Shown in pieces: positions 1 to 8,731 of a stretch of 36,970 bases of DNA (position 1 is its first letter; each line of letters begins with the position of its first letter). This DNA comes from a virus. The notes beneath the pieces were generated by a model that was not told where the DNA came from, made no database searches, and saw only the letters and a list, made by a program, of their open reading frames with translations. The position numbers were made by a program, and so were the translations under genes. The stretch is from IMG/VR virus record IMGVR_UViG_3300045993_000257, positions 1 to 36,970 of that record, one strand, 5' to 3'.

Positions 1-9
1 TGGGGTGGG

Positions 10-2058
10 TCAGGTGCCTTGGAGCACGATCAGGGGCGTCTTCCCTGCGCGGGTGCTGCCGACCGTGATCGTTGACGGCAACGGGAACGCGCTGCCGACG
101 ACCCGAGAGAAGTAGGTACCGTCGAGCATCTTCACCTGGTCCACGGATGACTCGACCATTCCTCGCCACGTCGCGGTGTTGTTGTCTCCGGCGAGGGCAA
201 ACCAGTAGTCGGTGCCCGCTGTCAAGGCAAGGGATGGGGAGACGGTCACGCCTGCCGCGGTGGAGACCGTGGGCCACGCGGTCGAGCCCTTCGACCACAG
301 CAGGGTTCCTCCGCTGCTGTAGACCCCGATGTCATAGTTGCCGGTCGACGTGGCCGCGACGAGGAACCGGACCTCGGTCAGGGTCAGGTCACGGAACGGG
401 CGGAACTTCACGAGGACCGCGTTGTTGGCGGTGCTGAACGTGGTCGATGAGTTGCCGTAGTGCGCTGCGGCCGGGTGGTTGCCGAGCGTCGACATGAACT
501 CGAGCTGGTCCGGGGCGACACCGGGGGGGCTGTCGAGCTGCTTCGTGGAGCCGTTCACACGGGCATACACGCCCGCGATGGTCGTCCACACGTCGCCGTT
601 GCCCGGCGACGTGGGCGCAGTGCCGTGGGGGATGTTCATGCCCGCATTCGTCGTGGTCGACGGCGGGAAGCGCACCTCCCGGTCGATCTGGGTGAGCAGT
701 GTTCCCGCGTAGTGCGTAGCGGGCACGAACTCCTGCCCCGCCGCGTACCAGTTCTTCAGGACGGTGGTGCGCTGCACCGCGGCAGCACCTTGGATCGCAG
801 GCCCGACCGTGCCGGCGAGGTTGAACGTGCACACCTCGATCAGGGTGTCGATCCCGGCGTCGAGCTTGATCGAGAACGCTGCGGCTCCAGAGAAGGTGGC
901 ACCGGAGATCGTCAGCGCGCGAGACTGCACGGTCTGATAGATGTGCCCGGACGTGTTGGCCTCGAAGTAGCAGTCCCGGACCTTCCACCCGTAGGGCGAA
1001 CCTGCCTGGCTGATCCCGTAGCCGCTGTTACCTTCGATGGTGACGCCGTAGAACGTGACGTTTGTCGAGGCGCCCGTGTCGGCGTACACGCCATCCGTGC
1101 AGCCCTTGATCTCGCCGTTCATCACGTAGATGGCGTTGACGTTGGAGCCCGTCAGGCGGATGCCGGTGGTGCAGCTCTGGACCGTCACCCGGGTCAGGGT
1201 GTCGATGTACGTATTGGTCAGGTAGACGCCGGTCTCGCAACCGGTGACCCAGCAGTCCACGACGGACCAGTGGTTCGATGCGGCGGTTGCCGCCAAGCCC
1301 TTACCGCCAACGGTGGCGTCCCCGGTGATCTGCAAGTCGGAGACGACGCAGTTGGTGCCGATGGTCAGGGTGGTGACGGCGCCAATGCCCTTGATGCGAG
1401 AGGCGCGCTGCCCGGCACCGCGCAGTTGCACGTTGTCGGGCAGAGTGATGCCGGTCGTGCGGTATGTGCCCTTGGGCAGGAACACGGTCGCGCCGAGCCC
1501 GCCAGAGGCGGTTACTGCGGCGGCGGTGATCGCGGCCTGGATGGCGGCCGTGTCGGCAGTGGAGTCGTCGCCCGCCGCGCCGTAGTCCTTGACGTTGAAG
1601 ACGAGGGTGCCCTTGTCGACCTTCACAGCCACGTCGCCGGACGTCGGGTATGTGGCGCCGACGATGATGGGCACGTAGGGAGCCTTCGCCCCGAACTGCA
1701 CCACGGCGGCGTCAGTGGTGACGACCTGCACGACCTTTCCGGCGCCGGGAACCTGCCGCCGCGAGCCGCGAGGGCCGCGCTCGGTGAGGTCCCAGCCGAT
1801 CTTCACACCGAACCCGCGGTCGTCGACATGGATCGTCGAGTCGTCCGAGGGAACCACGACGAAGTCGGCGACGCCCAGCGCGTCGAGCGTCACCCGTGGA
1901 GTCGCCATGACCACGACGGTGCCGTCCGTGTACCGGACCTCGCGGGGTGCGCCATTGCCGTCCACGTACTGCGCCCACACCTCGCCGTGGACGCGACCCG
2001 TGGGACCGGCCGGGCCGAGGATGTCAGCGAGAGTGACCCGCAGCGTCTTGGTAGCCAT
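10..2058 (-). CDS. Tailspike / pectate-lyase-fold receptor-binding protein
   Basis: 682 aa protein, last gene of the leftward late operon. Around residues 150-175 it has the signature of tailspike and pectate_lyase_3 proteins (FNVKDYGAAGDDSTADTAAI), followed by about 250 residues rich in short beta strands with regularly spaced G, N, T and V, typical of a right-handed parallel beta-helix. After residue 480 comes a separate beta-rich C-terminal domain that may bind carbohydrate. The likely role is recognition or depolymerisation of host surface glycan; family fold is established, substrate is unknown. A GGGAG element lies upstream of the ATG. It sits after the lysis genes rather than next to the tail-tip genes, so its tail attachment is inferred. 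Confidence 0.85.
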   Translation of the reverse strand: MATKTLRVTLADILGPAGPTGRVHGEVWAQYVDGNGAPREVRYTDGTVVVMATPRVTLDALGVADFVVVPSDDSTIHVDDRGFGVKIGWDLTERGPRGSRRQVPGAGKVVQVVTTDAAVVQFGAKAPYVPIIVGATYPTSGDVAVKVDKGTLVFNVKDYGAAGDDSTADTAAIQAAITAAAVTASGGLGATVFLPKGTYRTTGITLPDNVQLRGAGQRASRIKGIGAVTTLTIGTNCVVSDLQITGDATVGGKGLAATAASNHWSVVDCWVTGCETGVYLTNTYIDTLTRVTVQSCTTGIRLTGSNVNAIYVMNGEIKGCTDGVYADTGASTNVTFYGVTIEGNSGYGISQAGSPYGWKVRDCYFEANTSGHIYQTVQSRALTISGATFSGAAAFSIKLDAGIDTLIEVCTFNLAGTVGPAIQGAAAVQRTTVLKNWYAAGQEFVPATHYAGTLLTQIDREVRFPPSTTTNAGMNIPHGTAPTSPGNGDVWTTIAGVYARVNGSTKQLDSPPGVAPDQLEFMSTLGNHPAAAHYGNSSTTFSTANNAVLVKFRPFRDLTLTEVRFLVAATSTGNYDIGVYSSGGTLLWSKGSTAWPTVSTAAGVTVSPSLALTAGTDYWFALAGDNNTATWRGMVESSVDQVKMLDGTYFSRVVGSAFPLPSTITVGSTRAGKTPLIVLQGT

Positions 2059-2097
2059 GAGATGAGCTCTCCCTTTGTGGGTGGTGCGGTGGGTGGG

Positions 2098-2448
2098 TCA
2101 GACGCCTGAGCCGTAGCCGGTCGGCTCGTCGGGCGGCAGCGGCTTGTCACCAGCGACGAGGACGACCTGCGCCGGGTCCACGACCACGGCGGCAGGGTCA
2201 CCCGCGGGCGGGGTCGCCTTGCCGGTGACGACGGCGCCAGCGGCGTCGACCTTCGCCGCGACCGACACGTTCGGGGTCACCGACTGGCGGGTGACGATGC
2301 CGAGGATGACGATGACGACCGCCGTGATGGCGCCCGTCTGCTCTGTGGTCAGCGACAGCCCGAACGCGGCGCCGAGGGCGAACAGTGCGCCGAGCAGGGC
2401 CAGCAGCACGGCGGGCTCACGCTTGACGTAGGCGACGATGGCGCTCAC
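2098..2448 (-). CDS. Holin-like small membrane protein
   Basis: 116 aa. The GTG start overlaps the stop of the endolysin gene (GTGA), so it is translationally coupled. Residues about 12-50 form two closely spaced hydrophobic segments (AVLLALLGALFALGAAFGL and AITAVVIVILGIV) separated by a short polar turn, followed by an Ala/Val/Pro-rich soluble tail. Two N-terminal membrane segments, small size and coupling to an amidase are the usual picture of an actinophage holin. No sequence-specific holin motif is recognised, so the function rests on topology and position. Confidence 0.75.
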   Translation of the reverse strand: MSAIVAYVKREPAVLLALLGALFALGAAFGLSLTTEQTGAITAVVIVILGIVTRQSVTPNVSVAAKVDAAGAVVTGKATPPAGDPAAVVVDPAQVVLVAGDKPLPPDEPTGYGSGV

Positions 2449-3230
2449 GCCGGCACCGGTCCCACGAGCGGGCCGAAGCCGTCGAGCTCGGCAACCTTGA
2501 CCGAGGTCACGACGCCCTTGCCGCCCTCTGCCCGGATGGCCTTGACGAGCGCGTCGCGCTGGGCGCCGTTCTGGAGCCAGCGGCGACTGATGCCGTCGCT
2601 GACGTACTCGGGCTCGGTGTTCTCGACCTTGACGATGACCACGGCGGGCTCCTTCTGTGCGGCGGGGGCGGGGGTTGGGTGCTTGGCGGGGGTGCTGGTG
2701 GGCTTGGCCGGCGCCTTGGTGAAGTAGTCGTACGCCTTCTGTGCGGCGGCGAGGACGCGACCGTAGACCGAGTCCATGTACGGGCCGGCGCACGCCGTGG
2801 CTCGCCAGTGGGAGTGATAGAACAGGCTGGCCTTGGACGGGCGCGCACCGATGACCCGGGCGTGCAGCCACCCGGCGAGGCGGGCCGCAGCCAGCCAGGT
2901 CACCTCGGCGACGGGCCACTGCCCCCCGGTCGAGGCGTTCGCCATCTCGATGTGGATGGAGGATCGGTTGCCGAAGCCGTTGCCCGCTGCCCATGCGTAG
3001 CCGTTGACCTTGACGTACTGGCAGACGGCGCCGCTGCTGTCGACGTCGAAGTGGGCCGACGCGGGGCGCACCTTCCACACGTTCAGGCAGCCCTCGTGCG
3101 AGAGGCGACCGGCGTTGTGGTGGATGGTCACCGAGGTCTTCTTGTCGGTTCGCAGCGTGACGTGCCCTGTCCTGGTGAGCGCGTCGATGAGGTTCTTGAC
3201 GGGCCGGTCGTAGGCGATGGTGGCGGTCAC
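2445..3230 (-). CDS. Endolysin, N-acetylmuramoyl-L-alanine amidase
   Basis: 261 aa with a GTG start. Residues about 30-150 form an Amidase_2/PGRP-type domain: the first zinc histidines lie in VTIHHNAG (H37/H38), the SIHIEMAN strand carries H93, and the last zinc ligands lie in HSHWRATACAGP (H139 or H141 and C147). The enzyme would cleave the lactyl-amide bond of peptidoglycan at lysis. A Pro/Ala/Lys-rich linker (about 170-195) leads to a C-terminal segment of about 65 residues that probably binds the cell wall. It overlaps the upstream 47 aa gene (GTGA) and the downstream holin candidate (GTGA), forming a compact lysis cassette. Confidence 0.9.
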   Translation of the reverse strand: MTATIAYDRPVKNLIDALTRTGHVTLRTDKKTSVTIHHNAGRLSHEGCLNVWKVRPASAHFDVDSSGAVCQYVKVNGYAWAAGNGFGNRSSIHIEMANASTGGQWPVAEVTWLAAARLAGWLHARVIGARPSKASLFYHSHWRATACAGPYMDSVYGRVLAAAQKAYDYFTKAPAKPTSTPAKHPTPAPAAQKEPAVVIVKVENTEPEYVSDGISRRWLQNGAQRDALVKAIRAEGGKGVVTSVKVAELDGFGPLVGPVPA

Positions 3231-3370
3231 TGCGACTCCTCCTCGACGTCGTCGGTGGCGAAGGACTCGAAGTCGCCCGGGGGCAGCTCGTCCTCGTTGT
3301 CGAAGCCGGGACCGTCGTGGGTCTCGCGGGCGAGTGCTGCCGGCACATCGAGGTCGTCGAAGTCGGGCAT
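3227..3370 (-). CDS. Small acidic protein, 47 aa
   Basis: 47 aa, very acidic, beginning MPDFDDLDVPAALA and ending VEEESQ. It has one of the best ribosome binding sites of the window (AAAGGAG seven bases before ATG) and its TGA overlaps the GTG of the endolysin, so it is probably a genuine leader gene of the lysis cassette. No family is recognised. No membrane segment or cysteine is present. Confidence 0.7.
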   Translation of the reverse strand: MPDFDDLDVPAALARETHDGPGFDNEDELPPGDFESFATDDVEEESQ

Positions 3371-3380
3371 GGGGTCTCCT

Positions 3381-3941
3381 TTATCGAGTTGCGATGTAGA
3401 TGGTGACCCCGATGGCCATGGTGCTGAGGAACCCGGACACGAGGAACGCGAACACGGCGACCCCGAGCCCTAGCCATACAGCCCAGTTGCCAGAGGCAGC
3501 CCGCGTTTCTGTCACCTGATCGCGGCCCCCGGCGATGGTCCACTGAGACTGGCGCAAGTCACCAATGTCCTTGCGGATGGGGTCGGTCTCCGCTTTCAGC
3601 GCGACCAGTTGTGCATCCTTGGCGGCGGCCACTTGCCCAGCCAGCGTCGCGGCGCGGGTCTCTGCCGCCTGGTTCGCCGTAGCGACAGCACCGACGTCGA
3701 CGGCGCGGATGGCGTCGATCCGTTTGGCTTCCGCGGCCCGCATCTCTTTCGTGTGCAGGGCACGCATCTCCATCACCTCGCGCATGTGCGAGGCCTCCAT
3801 CATGCGGAGGTCGTCCTGCCGCCTGACCGCGGCCTCAACGAGCAGCAGAACGTTGGCCGTTGGGTCGATCACGGGCTCGTTGTGCCGGTCCGTCGCAGGG
3901 CCGGACGACTCGCCCCTGCCGCCCGTCTTGTCGTCAGGCAT
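3381..3941 (-). CDS. Coiled-coil protein with C-terminal membrane anchor
   Basis: 186 aa. The start is fixed by AAGGAGG upstream of ATG 3941. A polar N-terminus is followed by a long Ala/Glu/Lys/Arg/Met-rich stretch (about 45-145) with heptad-like spacing, then a strongly hydrophobic C-terminal segment from about residue 153 (WAVWLGLGVAVFAFLVSGFL). This tail-anchored coiled-coil design resembles haemolysin XhlA/holin-accessory proteins in shape only. It lies between the collagen-like membrane protein and the lysis cassette. A role in lysis or in the cell envelope is inferred. Confidence 0.7.
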   Translation of the reverse strand: MPDDKTGGRGESSGPATDRHNEPVIDPTANVLLLVEAAVRRQDDLRMMEASHMREVMEMRALHTKEMRAAEAKRIDAIRAVDVGAVATANQAAETRAATLAGQVAAAKDAQLVALKAETDPIRKDIGDLRQSQWTIAGGRDQVTETRAASGNWAVWLGLGVAVFAFLVSGFLSTMAIGVTIYIATR

Positions 3942-3954
3942 GGCGGTTGCCTCC

Positions 3955-4656
3955 TTACGTGGTGGGGGCGGTGCAGGTTCCGGGGGTGTCCGGTGCGGCG
4001 ACGGTGCACGTGTAGGTGATCTCGCCGCGGTTGCCGCGCTCGTCGGTGGGGATGGTGACGGTGAACGTGAACGGGAACGCGCTGGCCCCGTCCTTGCCGT
4101 CGACTCCGGGGGCACCAGGGGCACCGTCCGCGCCGTTGGCTCCAGGTGGGCCTTCCGGTCCTGCTGGGCCGTCAGCGCCCGTTGAGCCCGCCTCGCCGGC
4201 GGGTCCGGGAACAGTCGAGTCCGCGCCCGTCGCACCGTGATCGCCGGGAGGCCCCGGCACGGTCGATGCCAGCCCCGGCATCCCCGGCAGGCCACGCACA
4301 CCGGGCGGGCCGGGGATCAGCACGGTCGGGGAGTCCGAGGTTTGCAGCGCCGTCAGGGTCCGCTCGATCTCAGCCAGGCGCGCCTTGTCAGCCGGGTCGA
4401 CCGACGCGCTCAACGACCGGAGTTGTAGCTCGAGGGTGGCAACCACCGTTGCGTCCCTCTTGTCGTCCGCGGCCTGCTTGGTGAGCTGGTCAGACTGCGC
4501 GGCCACGGTGCGGTCGGTCTGGTTGTTCTCCGACCCGAGCCACAGCACGGCCGCGGTGAGCAGCGCCAGGAGCAACGCCACCGCCACCCACGCCCACGCC
4601 TCGCCGCGTCGCTGCTTGGCGATCGCGTTGACTGCCGCGGTTCCGTCGATGCTCAT
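3955..4656 (-). CDS. Membrane-anchored collagen-like protein
   Basis: 233 aa. The ATG overlaps the upstream stop (ATGA). A single membrane helix at about residues 21-41 is followed by a coiled-coil-like region (about 45-110), a Gly-X-Y collagen-like repeat block (about 115-195, with GPPG, GPAG and GAPG triplets) and a short beta-rich C-terminal part with two cysteines. Collagen-like repeats are common in phage tail fibres, where they give a trimeric rod. An N-terminal membrane helix in place of a tail-attachment domain is unusual and would place the rod on the cell surface or in the envelope. Function unknown. Confidence 0.75.
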   Translation of the reverse strand: MSIDGTAAVNAIAKQRRGEAWAWVAVALLLALLTAAVLWLGSENNQTDRTVAAQSDQLTKQAADDKRDATVVATLELQLRSLSASVDPADKARLAEIERTLTALQTSDSPTVLIPGPPGVRGLPGMPGLASTVPGPPGDHGATGADSTVPGPAGEAGSTGADGPAGPEGPPGANGADGAPGAPGVDGKDGASAFPFTFTVTIPTDERGNRGEITYTCTVAAPDTPGTCTAPTT

Positions 4657-4970
4657 GGCTTGGCTTCTTCCTCGGGGCGCCGCGGGTACTGGTCCTTCGG
4701 CGGAAGCGCCTCGAACCCAAGCCGGGATGTAACCGTGTACTCCAGCCGCCCCGCCCACTGCCGCCACCATGCGTGCTGCGCGGCCTCCCACTCGCGCGCG
4801 TCGTCCGCCGTCTTGCGCCACTTCTCGAGGTCCGCCACCGCGGAGTCGTTGCGTCGCCACGTCCCCTCGCGCCACGCCGTGAAGACCTTGGCGCAGGCGT
4901 AGACGAACCCGACCCCGCCCGCGCCGAGGACGATGTTGAGCACGTCCACCGACGAGGCCCCGTCAGCCAT
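4653..4970 (-). CDS. Small protein with N-terminal membrane segment
   Basis: 105 aa. Residues about 8-28 ([20 protein letters not shown]) form one membrane segment. The rest is charged, rich in W, R and E, with a helical region containing several Trp residues ([14 protein letters not shown]). Its stop overlaps the collagen-like gene (ATGA) and its start overlaps the upstream membrane protein by 8 bases. No family is recognised. It belongs to a run of four consecutive membrane or coiled-coil proteins between tail-tip and lysis genes. Confidence 0.65.
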   Translation of the reverse strand: MADGASSVDVLNIVLGAGGVGFVYACAKVFTAWREGTWRRNDSAVADLEKWRKTADDAREWEAAQHAWWRQWAGRLEYTVTSRLGFEALPPKDQYPRRPEEEAKP

Positions 4971-5415
4971 CGCCGGACTCCCGCACCGCGGCGTCCTTCT
5001 GCGCCCGCAGCAGCAGGCTCAGGTCGCGCCACCGCCCGTACAGGCCGAGGGTGAACCCGAACACGAGCAGGCCGTTGAAGACCCGGGCCGCACTGGCGCC
5101 GGACTCGTTGAACAGCACGCCGGCGAGCACGGTCATCGCGGAGATGATCAGCGGGTAGCCGGCCTTCTCGACGACGAGGATTCGCAGGAGGTGCCCGCCC
5201 CCGGAGACGAGCCCGCCGACGAACAGGAACACGGAGATCATCAGGTAGGTCAGGCCGAGCACGTTCGCCAGGAACGGGATGTCGATGAACCACAGCGACA
5301 CGCCCGCGCTGGCGATGCACAGGTACATCATTCCGCGGGCTGGGCGGTGGCCGGTGGTCAGGTCCGCCAGCCGGCAGGGTAGGGCAGGGGGTTGGCCCCG
5401 TGGGGTTCGTGCCAT
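4963..5415 (-). CDS. Polytopic membrane protein
   Basis: 150 aa with a start supported by GAGGAG nine bases before ATG 5415. Hydrophobic segments at roughly 28-48, 50-72, 85-103 and 113-127 suggest three or four membrane helices; both ends are polar. It heads the membrane-protein cluster downstream of the twin hairpin region. This could be a second holin, an envelope modifier or a superinfection-exclusion protein; nothing in the sequence decides between these. Confidence 0.65.
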   Translation of the reverse strand: MARTPRGQPPALPCRLADLTTGHRPARGMMYLCIASAGVSLWFIDIPFLANVLGLTYLMISVFLFVGGLVSGGGHLLRILVVEKAGYPLIISAMTVLAGVLFNESGASAARVFNGLLVFGFTLGLYGRWRDLSLLLRAQKDAAVRESGDG

Positions 5416-5505
5416 GTGGGTGACTCCTCGGCGCGACTGCGGGAGGGCCGGATCACATGCTCAACACGTGCTCAAGCGCCCCGTGCTGCGCTTGGATGGT
5501 GGTAG

Positions 5506-5649
5506 CCCCGCACGGTTCGGCCCTAACCAGCCGTGCGGGGTCTCGTGTGCCTCACGTCACATTCTGGCGGGGTATCAGTGCACGCCCGGGGTGTCTCCTT
5601 CTGCACGTGAGACCTCGCACGGGTCGGCCCTAACCGTTTCCGTGCGGGG
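5506..5649. repeat. Twin hairpins with identical loop core in a 246-base gap
   Basis: The gap 5416-5661 has no convincing ORF. It holds two stem-loops. The first is a perfect 10-bp stem (CCCCGCACGG at 5506-5515 with CCGTGCGGGG at 5531-5540). The second has the same arms with one T:G pair (5613-5622 with 5640-5649). Both loops contain the same 12 bases, TCGGCCCTAACC (5517-5528 and 5624-5635). The second hairpin begins 12 bases after the stop of the 5662-6168 gene on the minus strand, so terminator or attenuator function is possible. There is no U-tract, and the conserved loop suggests an extra role such as protein or RNA binding. Confidence 0.8.
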
Positions 5650-5661
5650 TCTTGCGTCGCG

Positions 5662-6168
5662 TCACTCCCAGGAGATGATCGCGATGGGTCCGTGACCCTG
5701 CGAGACCAGCGGGCCCGACGAGTGCACGTTGAAGAACCGCAGCCGCACCGTCGTCGCCGTGATGGTGTCGGTGTTCATGCACGCGCCGAGCGAGACCCCG
5801 GCGACGGTGGACTGCACCTGCACCACCCGCGGCGTGAACGGAGCCCCGTGCGCCTGCGTGATGTACCCGCTCGCGTCGGTGGTGCCTGACGCGACGGTGC
5901 GGATGAACGTGCGCTTGGGGACGGCGACCCACGCCGTGCCATTCCAGCGGGTCAGGTAGCCGCCGTCAGCGTCGACCCACGCGAGCACCCGGTCAGTAGG
6001 CCCCAGCCCGGGGAGCTCGGCGTCACGCGCGATGGTCGTCGAGTAGGAGTAGTCGAGCCGCTTCCACAGCACCGGCCACGTCTGCTCGGAGAAGATGGAG
6101 GCGATGTCCGCGGCCGGGTCGTCGCCGTCCCATGCGGGCACGTTGCCGGGCTGTAGAAGCTGGGTCAC
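5662..6168 (-). CDS. Putative tail-tip / minor tail protein
   Basis: 168 aa with GTG start and AAGGAG six bases upstream; this Shine-Dalgarno overlaps the TAA stop of the previous gene (TAAGGAG). The N-terminal half contains a segment common in actinophage tail-fibre and head-fibre proteins (RVLAWVDADGGYLTRWNGTAW), and the C-terminal half is beta-rich. Its position after the tail-tip genes suggests a small adhesin or fibre-tip protein. No enzymatic motif is seen. Confidence 0.65.
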   Translation of the reverse strand: MTQLLQPGNVPAWDGDDPAADIASIFSEQTWPVLWKRLDYSYSTTIARDAELPGLGPTDRVLAWVDADGGYLTRWNGTAWVAVPKRTFIRTVASGTTDASGYITQAHGAPFTPRVVQVQSTVAGVSLGACMNTDTITATTVRLRFFNVHSSGPLVSQGHGPIAIISWE

Positions 6169-6178
6169 TGGTGGCTCC

Positions 6179-6955
6179 TTATGAGGTGATGCGCTGACGG
6201 AGGGATGCGACGTCCCACGAGACCGAGACGGGGGCCGGGATCGTCGCGTCGGCGACGGCGGACAGGTAGACCCGGGCGTACTTGTGGCCTGCGGGCACCG
6301 TGAACGACCCGGTCATCAGTTGGTATGCCGCGCCAGGGTTCATCACTGCGGCGATGGTGTGCAGCGTGGAGCCAGTGCCGAAGGGGCTGGCGTCGGACTC
6401 CAGTGGGGCCGTGTAGACCCACAGTTCGGCGACCAGCGAGGTATGCGAGGCGGGCGCCTTCATCCACGTCGAGCACTGGTAGTCGATGCCCGCGTCGAGC
6501 CTCACCGCGGCGAGGTTGTAGGTGCGCGCCAGCGGCACGTCGGTACCCGGGCTGAGCGTCGTCACCAGCCGAGCCTCACCCGACACGGACTCGCCCACTG
6601 TGGTGTCGCGTGCGACGTCCCAGTCACCCCCGACCCACGGGTATGCGCCCCAACCGAGGGCGTCGGTGCCGGTGCCGTACTCGAACGACGGGTTCGGCAG
6701 GAGCTCTGGGCCGAGGATCAGGCCGCCGCCACCCGTGGTGCCACTGCGGGTCGAGATCACCTCATACGTGTCCCCGACTGGCAGCAGCGTCACCACCGCA
6801 CCGACCGCGACGGTGTTCCACACGTTGTCGGTCAGGTACGCGGGCACCTCGCCCTCGTTGACGAGCACCATGCACATGGAGTCCACGAGGGCGACGCTGG
6901 TGACCCTGCCGACGCGGGGGCCGCGTGACGCCCTGGCTGCCTGTAGCGGGATCAC
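6179..6955 (-). CDS. Minor tail protein with carbohydrate-binding-like domain
   Basis: 258 aa with a GTG start overlapping the preceding stop (GTGA). The N-terminal 80 residues are compact and beta-rich. From about residue 85 the sequence resembles a galactose-binding/CBM-like jelly roll (NPSFEYGTGTDALGWGAY, later FTVPAGHKYARVYL), the fold often used by phage tail-tip proteins to hold host polysaccharide. Family assignment is by pattern, not by a diagnostic motif. Confidence 0.7.
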   Translation of the reverse strand: MIPLQAARASRGPRVGRVTSVALVDSMCMVLVNEGEVPAYLTDNVWNTVAVGAVVTLLPVGDTYEVISTRSGTTGGGGLILGPELLPNPSFEYGTGTDALGWGAYPWVGGDWDVARDTTVGESVSGEARLVTTLSPGTDVPLARTYNLAAVRLDAGIDYQCSTWMKAPASHTSLVAELWVYTAPLESDASPFGTGSTLHTIAAVMNPGAAYQLMTGSFTVPAGHKYARVYLSAVADATIPAPVSVSWDVASLRQRITS

Positions 6956-8049
6956 TCGGCGCCCTCCGTCACGTCGATGTTGGACGCGAGCCGCGCCTGC
7001 CCCGTCATGGTCGCCGCGAACAGGTCGAGGCTGAACGAGTCCAGGAGCAGCCGGCGCGTCGTGCCGTCCACGACCACGTTGTGCCGGTCGCCGGACTCCA
7101 CGCCCGGGTGAGCCAGGCCCGTGTAGCCCACCGACACCCGGGCACCCTGCGAGCGGTAACGCAGCGCACGGGCAGCCGTGACGCACTGCCCCGACGTGGT
7201 GAACAGGCTCGAGGCATAGAACCCGGTACGGCGACCCATCGGGCCGAACACGTAGGTCGGCGAGACTGGGTCGTTGTCGAAGTCCTCACCGAACAGGGCT
7301 GTGCCGTCCGCGCGCTCCGCGGTGGCAACCCAGTGGTTCCGCACGCTGCTCCAGTCCGTCTCGACCGAGGCGTCGACCAGGGAAACGCCTTCGCGCACCC
7401 GGTGCGCCGCCACGCCGATCACGGACGACACGCGGCGCAGCACCCACACGCCATCAGGGCGCCAGAACGTCTCACAGCCGATGGACGCCGCGAGCTGGGT
7501 CACAGCGTCGTTACGGTCCCGATCCCAGACGACGTCCGCGACAGCAGTCGAGTCACCCGACTGGTCCGCGAACCGAGTCGTGGTGCCCAACGACTCGCGC
7601 ACCAGCGCGCCGATCTGCTGTGCCACGGTGAACCCTCGCGTGGATCTGCGCGGCTTGGTGAACCGGTCCATCGCCACCCGGATCGCCATGTCCTGCGACG
7701 TCAGGGTGATGGTGCGGTCGGGCCACGACCACTTCGGGTTCTCGGCCATGCCCCAGTGCACAGGCAGCAGCAGGTCGCGCCCCTCCACCCGCGCGCCGCT
7801 CCAGGCCCGCACCTCGCAGCCGGGCAGGGCCAGCACCTTCGCCAGCGACTCCAGGCCGTTCGTCGAGTCGTCCGCGAAGGACAGCGACGCCGAGCGGCGC
7901 ACGAAGTTGCTGGCGTCGCCGGCCACTGTGGCCGATATCACCGGAAGGTCGGAAGCGACGCGCCGGCCGCCGATCCACGCCTCGCACTTCACGACTCCGG
8001 CGTGAGTGCCACCGATGGCAGCCTCAAACTCCTCGGACCCGCGGAGCAC
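6952..8049 (-). CDS. Tail-tip (hub-like) minor tail protein, DUF5047-like
   Basis: 365 aa, GTG start one base after the TGA of the upstream gene. Second gene after the tape measure. Its organisation resembles the DUF5047 group of actinophage tail proteins: an N-terminal beta domain, a middle segment (SWPDRTITLTSQDMAIRV) and a C-terminal domain with RTGFYASS and VGYTGLAHPGVESGD motifs. In siphoviruses the gene at this place forms the tail hub or associated baseplate. Hub function is inferred from order and family resemblance. Confidence 0.75.
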   Translation of the reverse strand: MLRGSEEFEAAIGGTHAGVVKCEAWIGGRRVASDLPVISATVAGDASNFVRRSASLSFADDSTNGLESLAKVLALPGCEVRAWSGARVEGRDLLLPVHWGMAENPKWSWPDRTITLTSQDMAIRVAMDRFTKPRRSTRGFTVAQQIGALVRESLGTTTRFADQSGDSTAVADVVWDRDRNDAVTQLAASIGCETFWRPDGVWVLRRVSSVIGVAAHRVREGVSLVDASVETDWSSVRNHWVATAERADGTALFGEDFDNDPVSPTYVFGPMGRRTGFYASSLFTTSGQCVTAARALRYRSQGARVSVGYTGLAHPGVESGDRHNVVVDGTTRRLLLDSFSLDLFAATMTGQARLASNIDVTEGAE

Positions 8050-8050
8050 G

Positions 8051-8731
8051 TCAGGCCCCGAGCTGGTCGATGACGCCGGTCAGTGAGTTGATGGTGCCCA
8101 CGAGGTTGTCGATGGTGAACGTGCGCGACGTGATGGCGGCGGGGCGGGCCACCTCGACGTAGGCCAGCGACACGACGCGCGACTGGTCGCCGACATAGTT
8201 CGTGAACCGCTCCCACGCCACGTCGGTGACCGCGAGGTAGCACGGGCCGAAGCCGACCTCGAAGTGGGTCGACAGGAACAGCGGCGACCCGTCCGCGAGC
8301 AGCGCGCGCAGCGCCGTCTCCTCGTCGCGCTCGTAGGTGTTGAGCGTGAACGTCCCACGAGCAGAGGCCCGCTCCATCGTCACCGCGACGGTGGGGCCGC
8401 CCGGGACGTCGACCACGCTCACCCTCGGCGGCGCATCCCACCCGTCATGGGAGCCGAAGTCGAGCAGCACCGACAGGTCCGGCTGCCCGAGGTGCACGAG
8501 CCAGTCGCCCACGTTCGGGAGCTCCACGACGCTGGTAACGGTGACGCCTGTCGCCGAGTACGTGACGGGTGTCTCCTGCGGGCACTCGTAGTCGTCGATG
8601 ACACCGCCAACGGACACGCCGCGCACCAGCGTGGGCACACCGTTGACCATCCGCGTCACCGGCACGTCGCCGGTGACACCGCTGATCGTGACCCGCGGCG
8701 GTGAGGCGTCGGCGTGAACCGTGGCGATCAC
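8051..8731 (-). CDS. Minor tail protein, distal-tail-like
   Basis: 226 aa with GTG start overlapping the tape-measure stop (GTGA). It immediately follows the tape measure, where siphoviruses encode the distal tail protein (Dit). It is beta-rich without membrane segments. The C-terminal half contains motifs (RGTFTLNTYERDEETALRAL, PCYLAVTDVAWERF) similar to actinophage minor tail proteins. Exact role inferred. Confidence 0.7.
   Translation of the reverse strand: MIATVHADASPPRVTISGVTGDVPVTRMVNGVPTLVRGVSVGGVIDDYECPQETPVTYSATGVTVTSVVELPNVGDWLVHLGQPDLSVLLDFGSHDGWDAPPRVSVVDVPGGPTVAVTMERASARGTFTLNTYERDEETALRALLADGSPLFLSTHFEVGFGPCYLAVTDVAWERFTNYVGDQSRVVSLAYVEVARPAAITSRTFTIDNLVGTINSLTGVIDQLGA

Noticed and set aside
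460-2109. 549-codon plus-strand ORF
   Set aside because: Antisense shadow of the tailspike gene; high GC keeps it open, composition is Arg/Gly/Asp-rich and no motif is seen.
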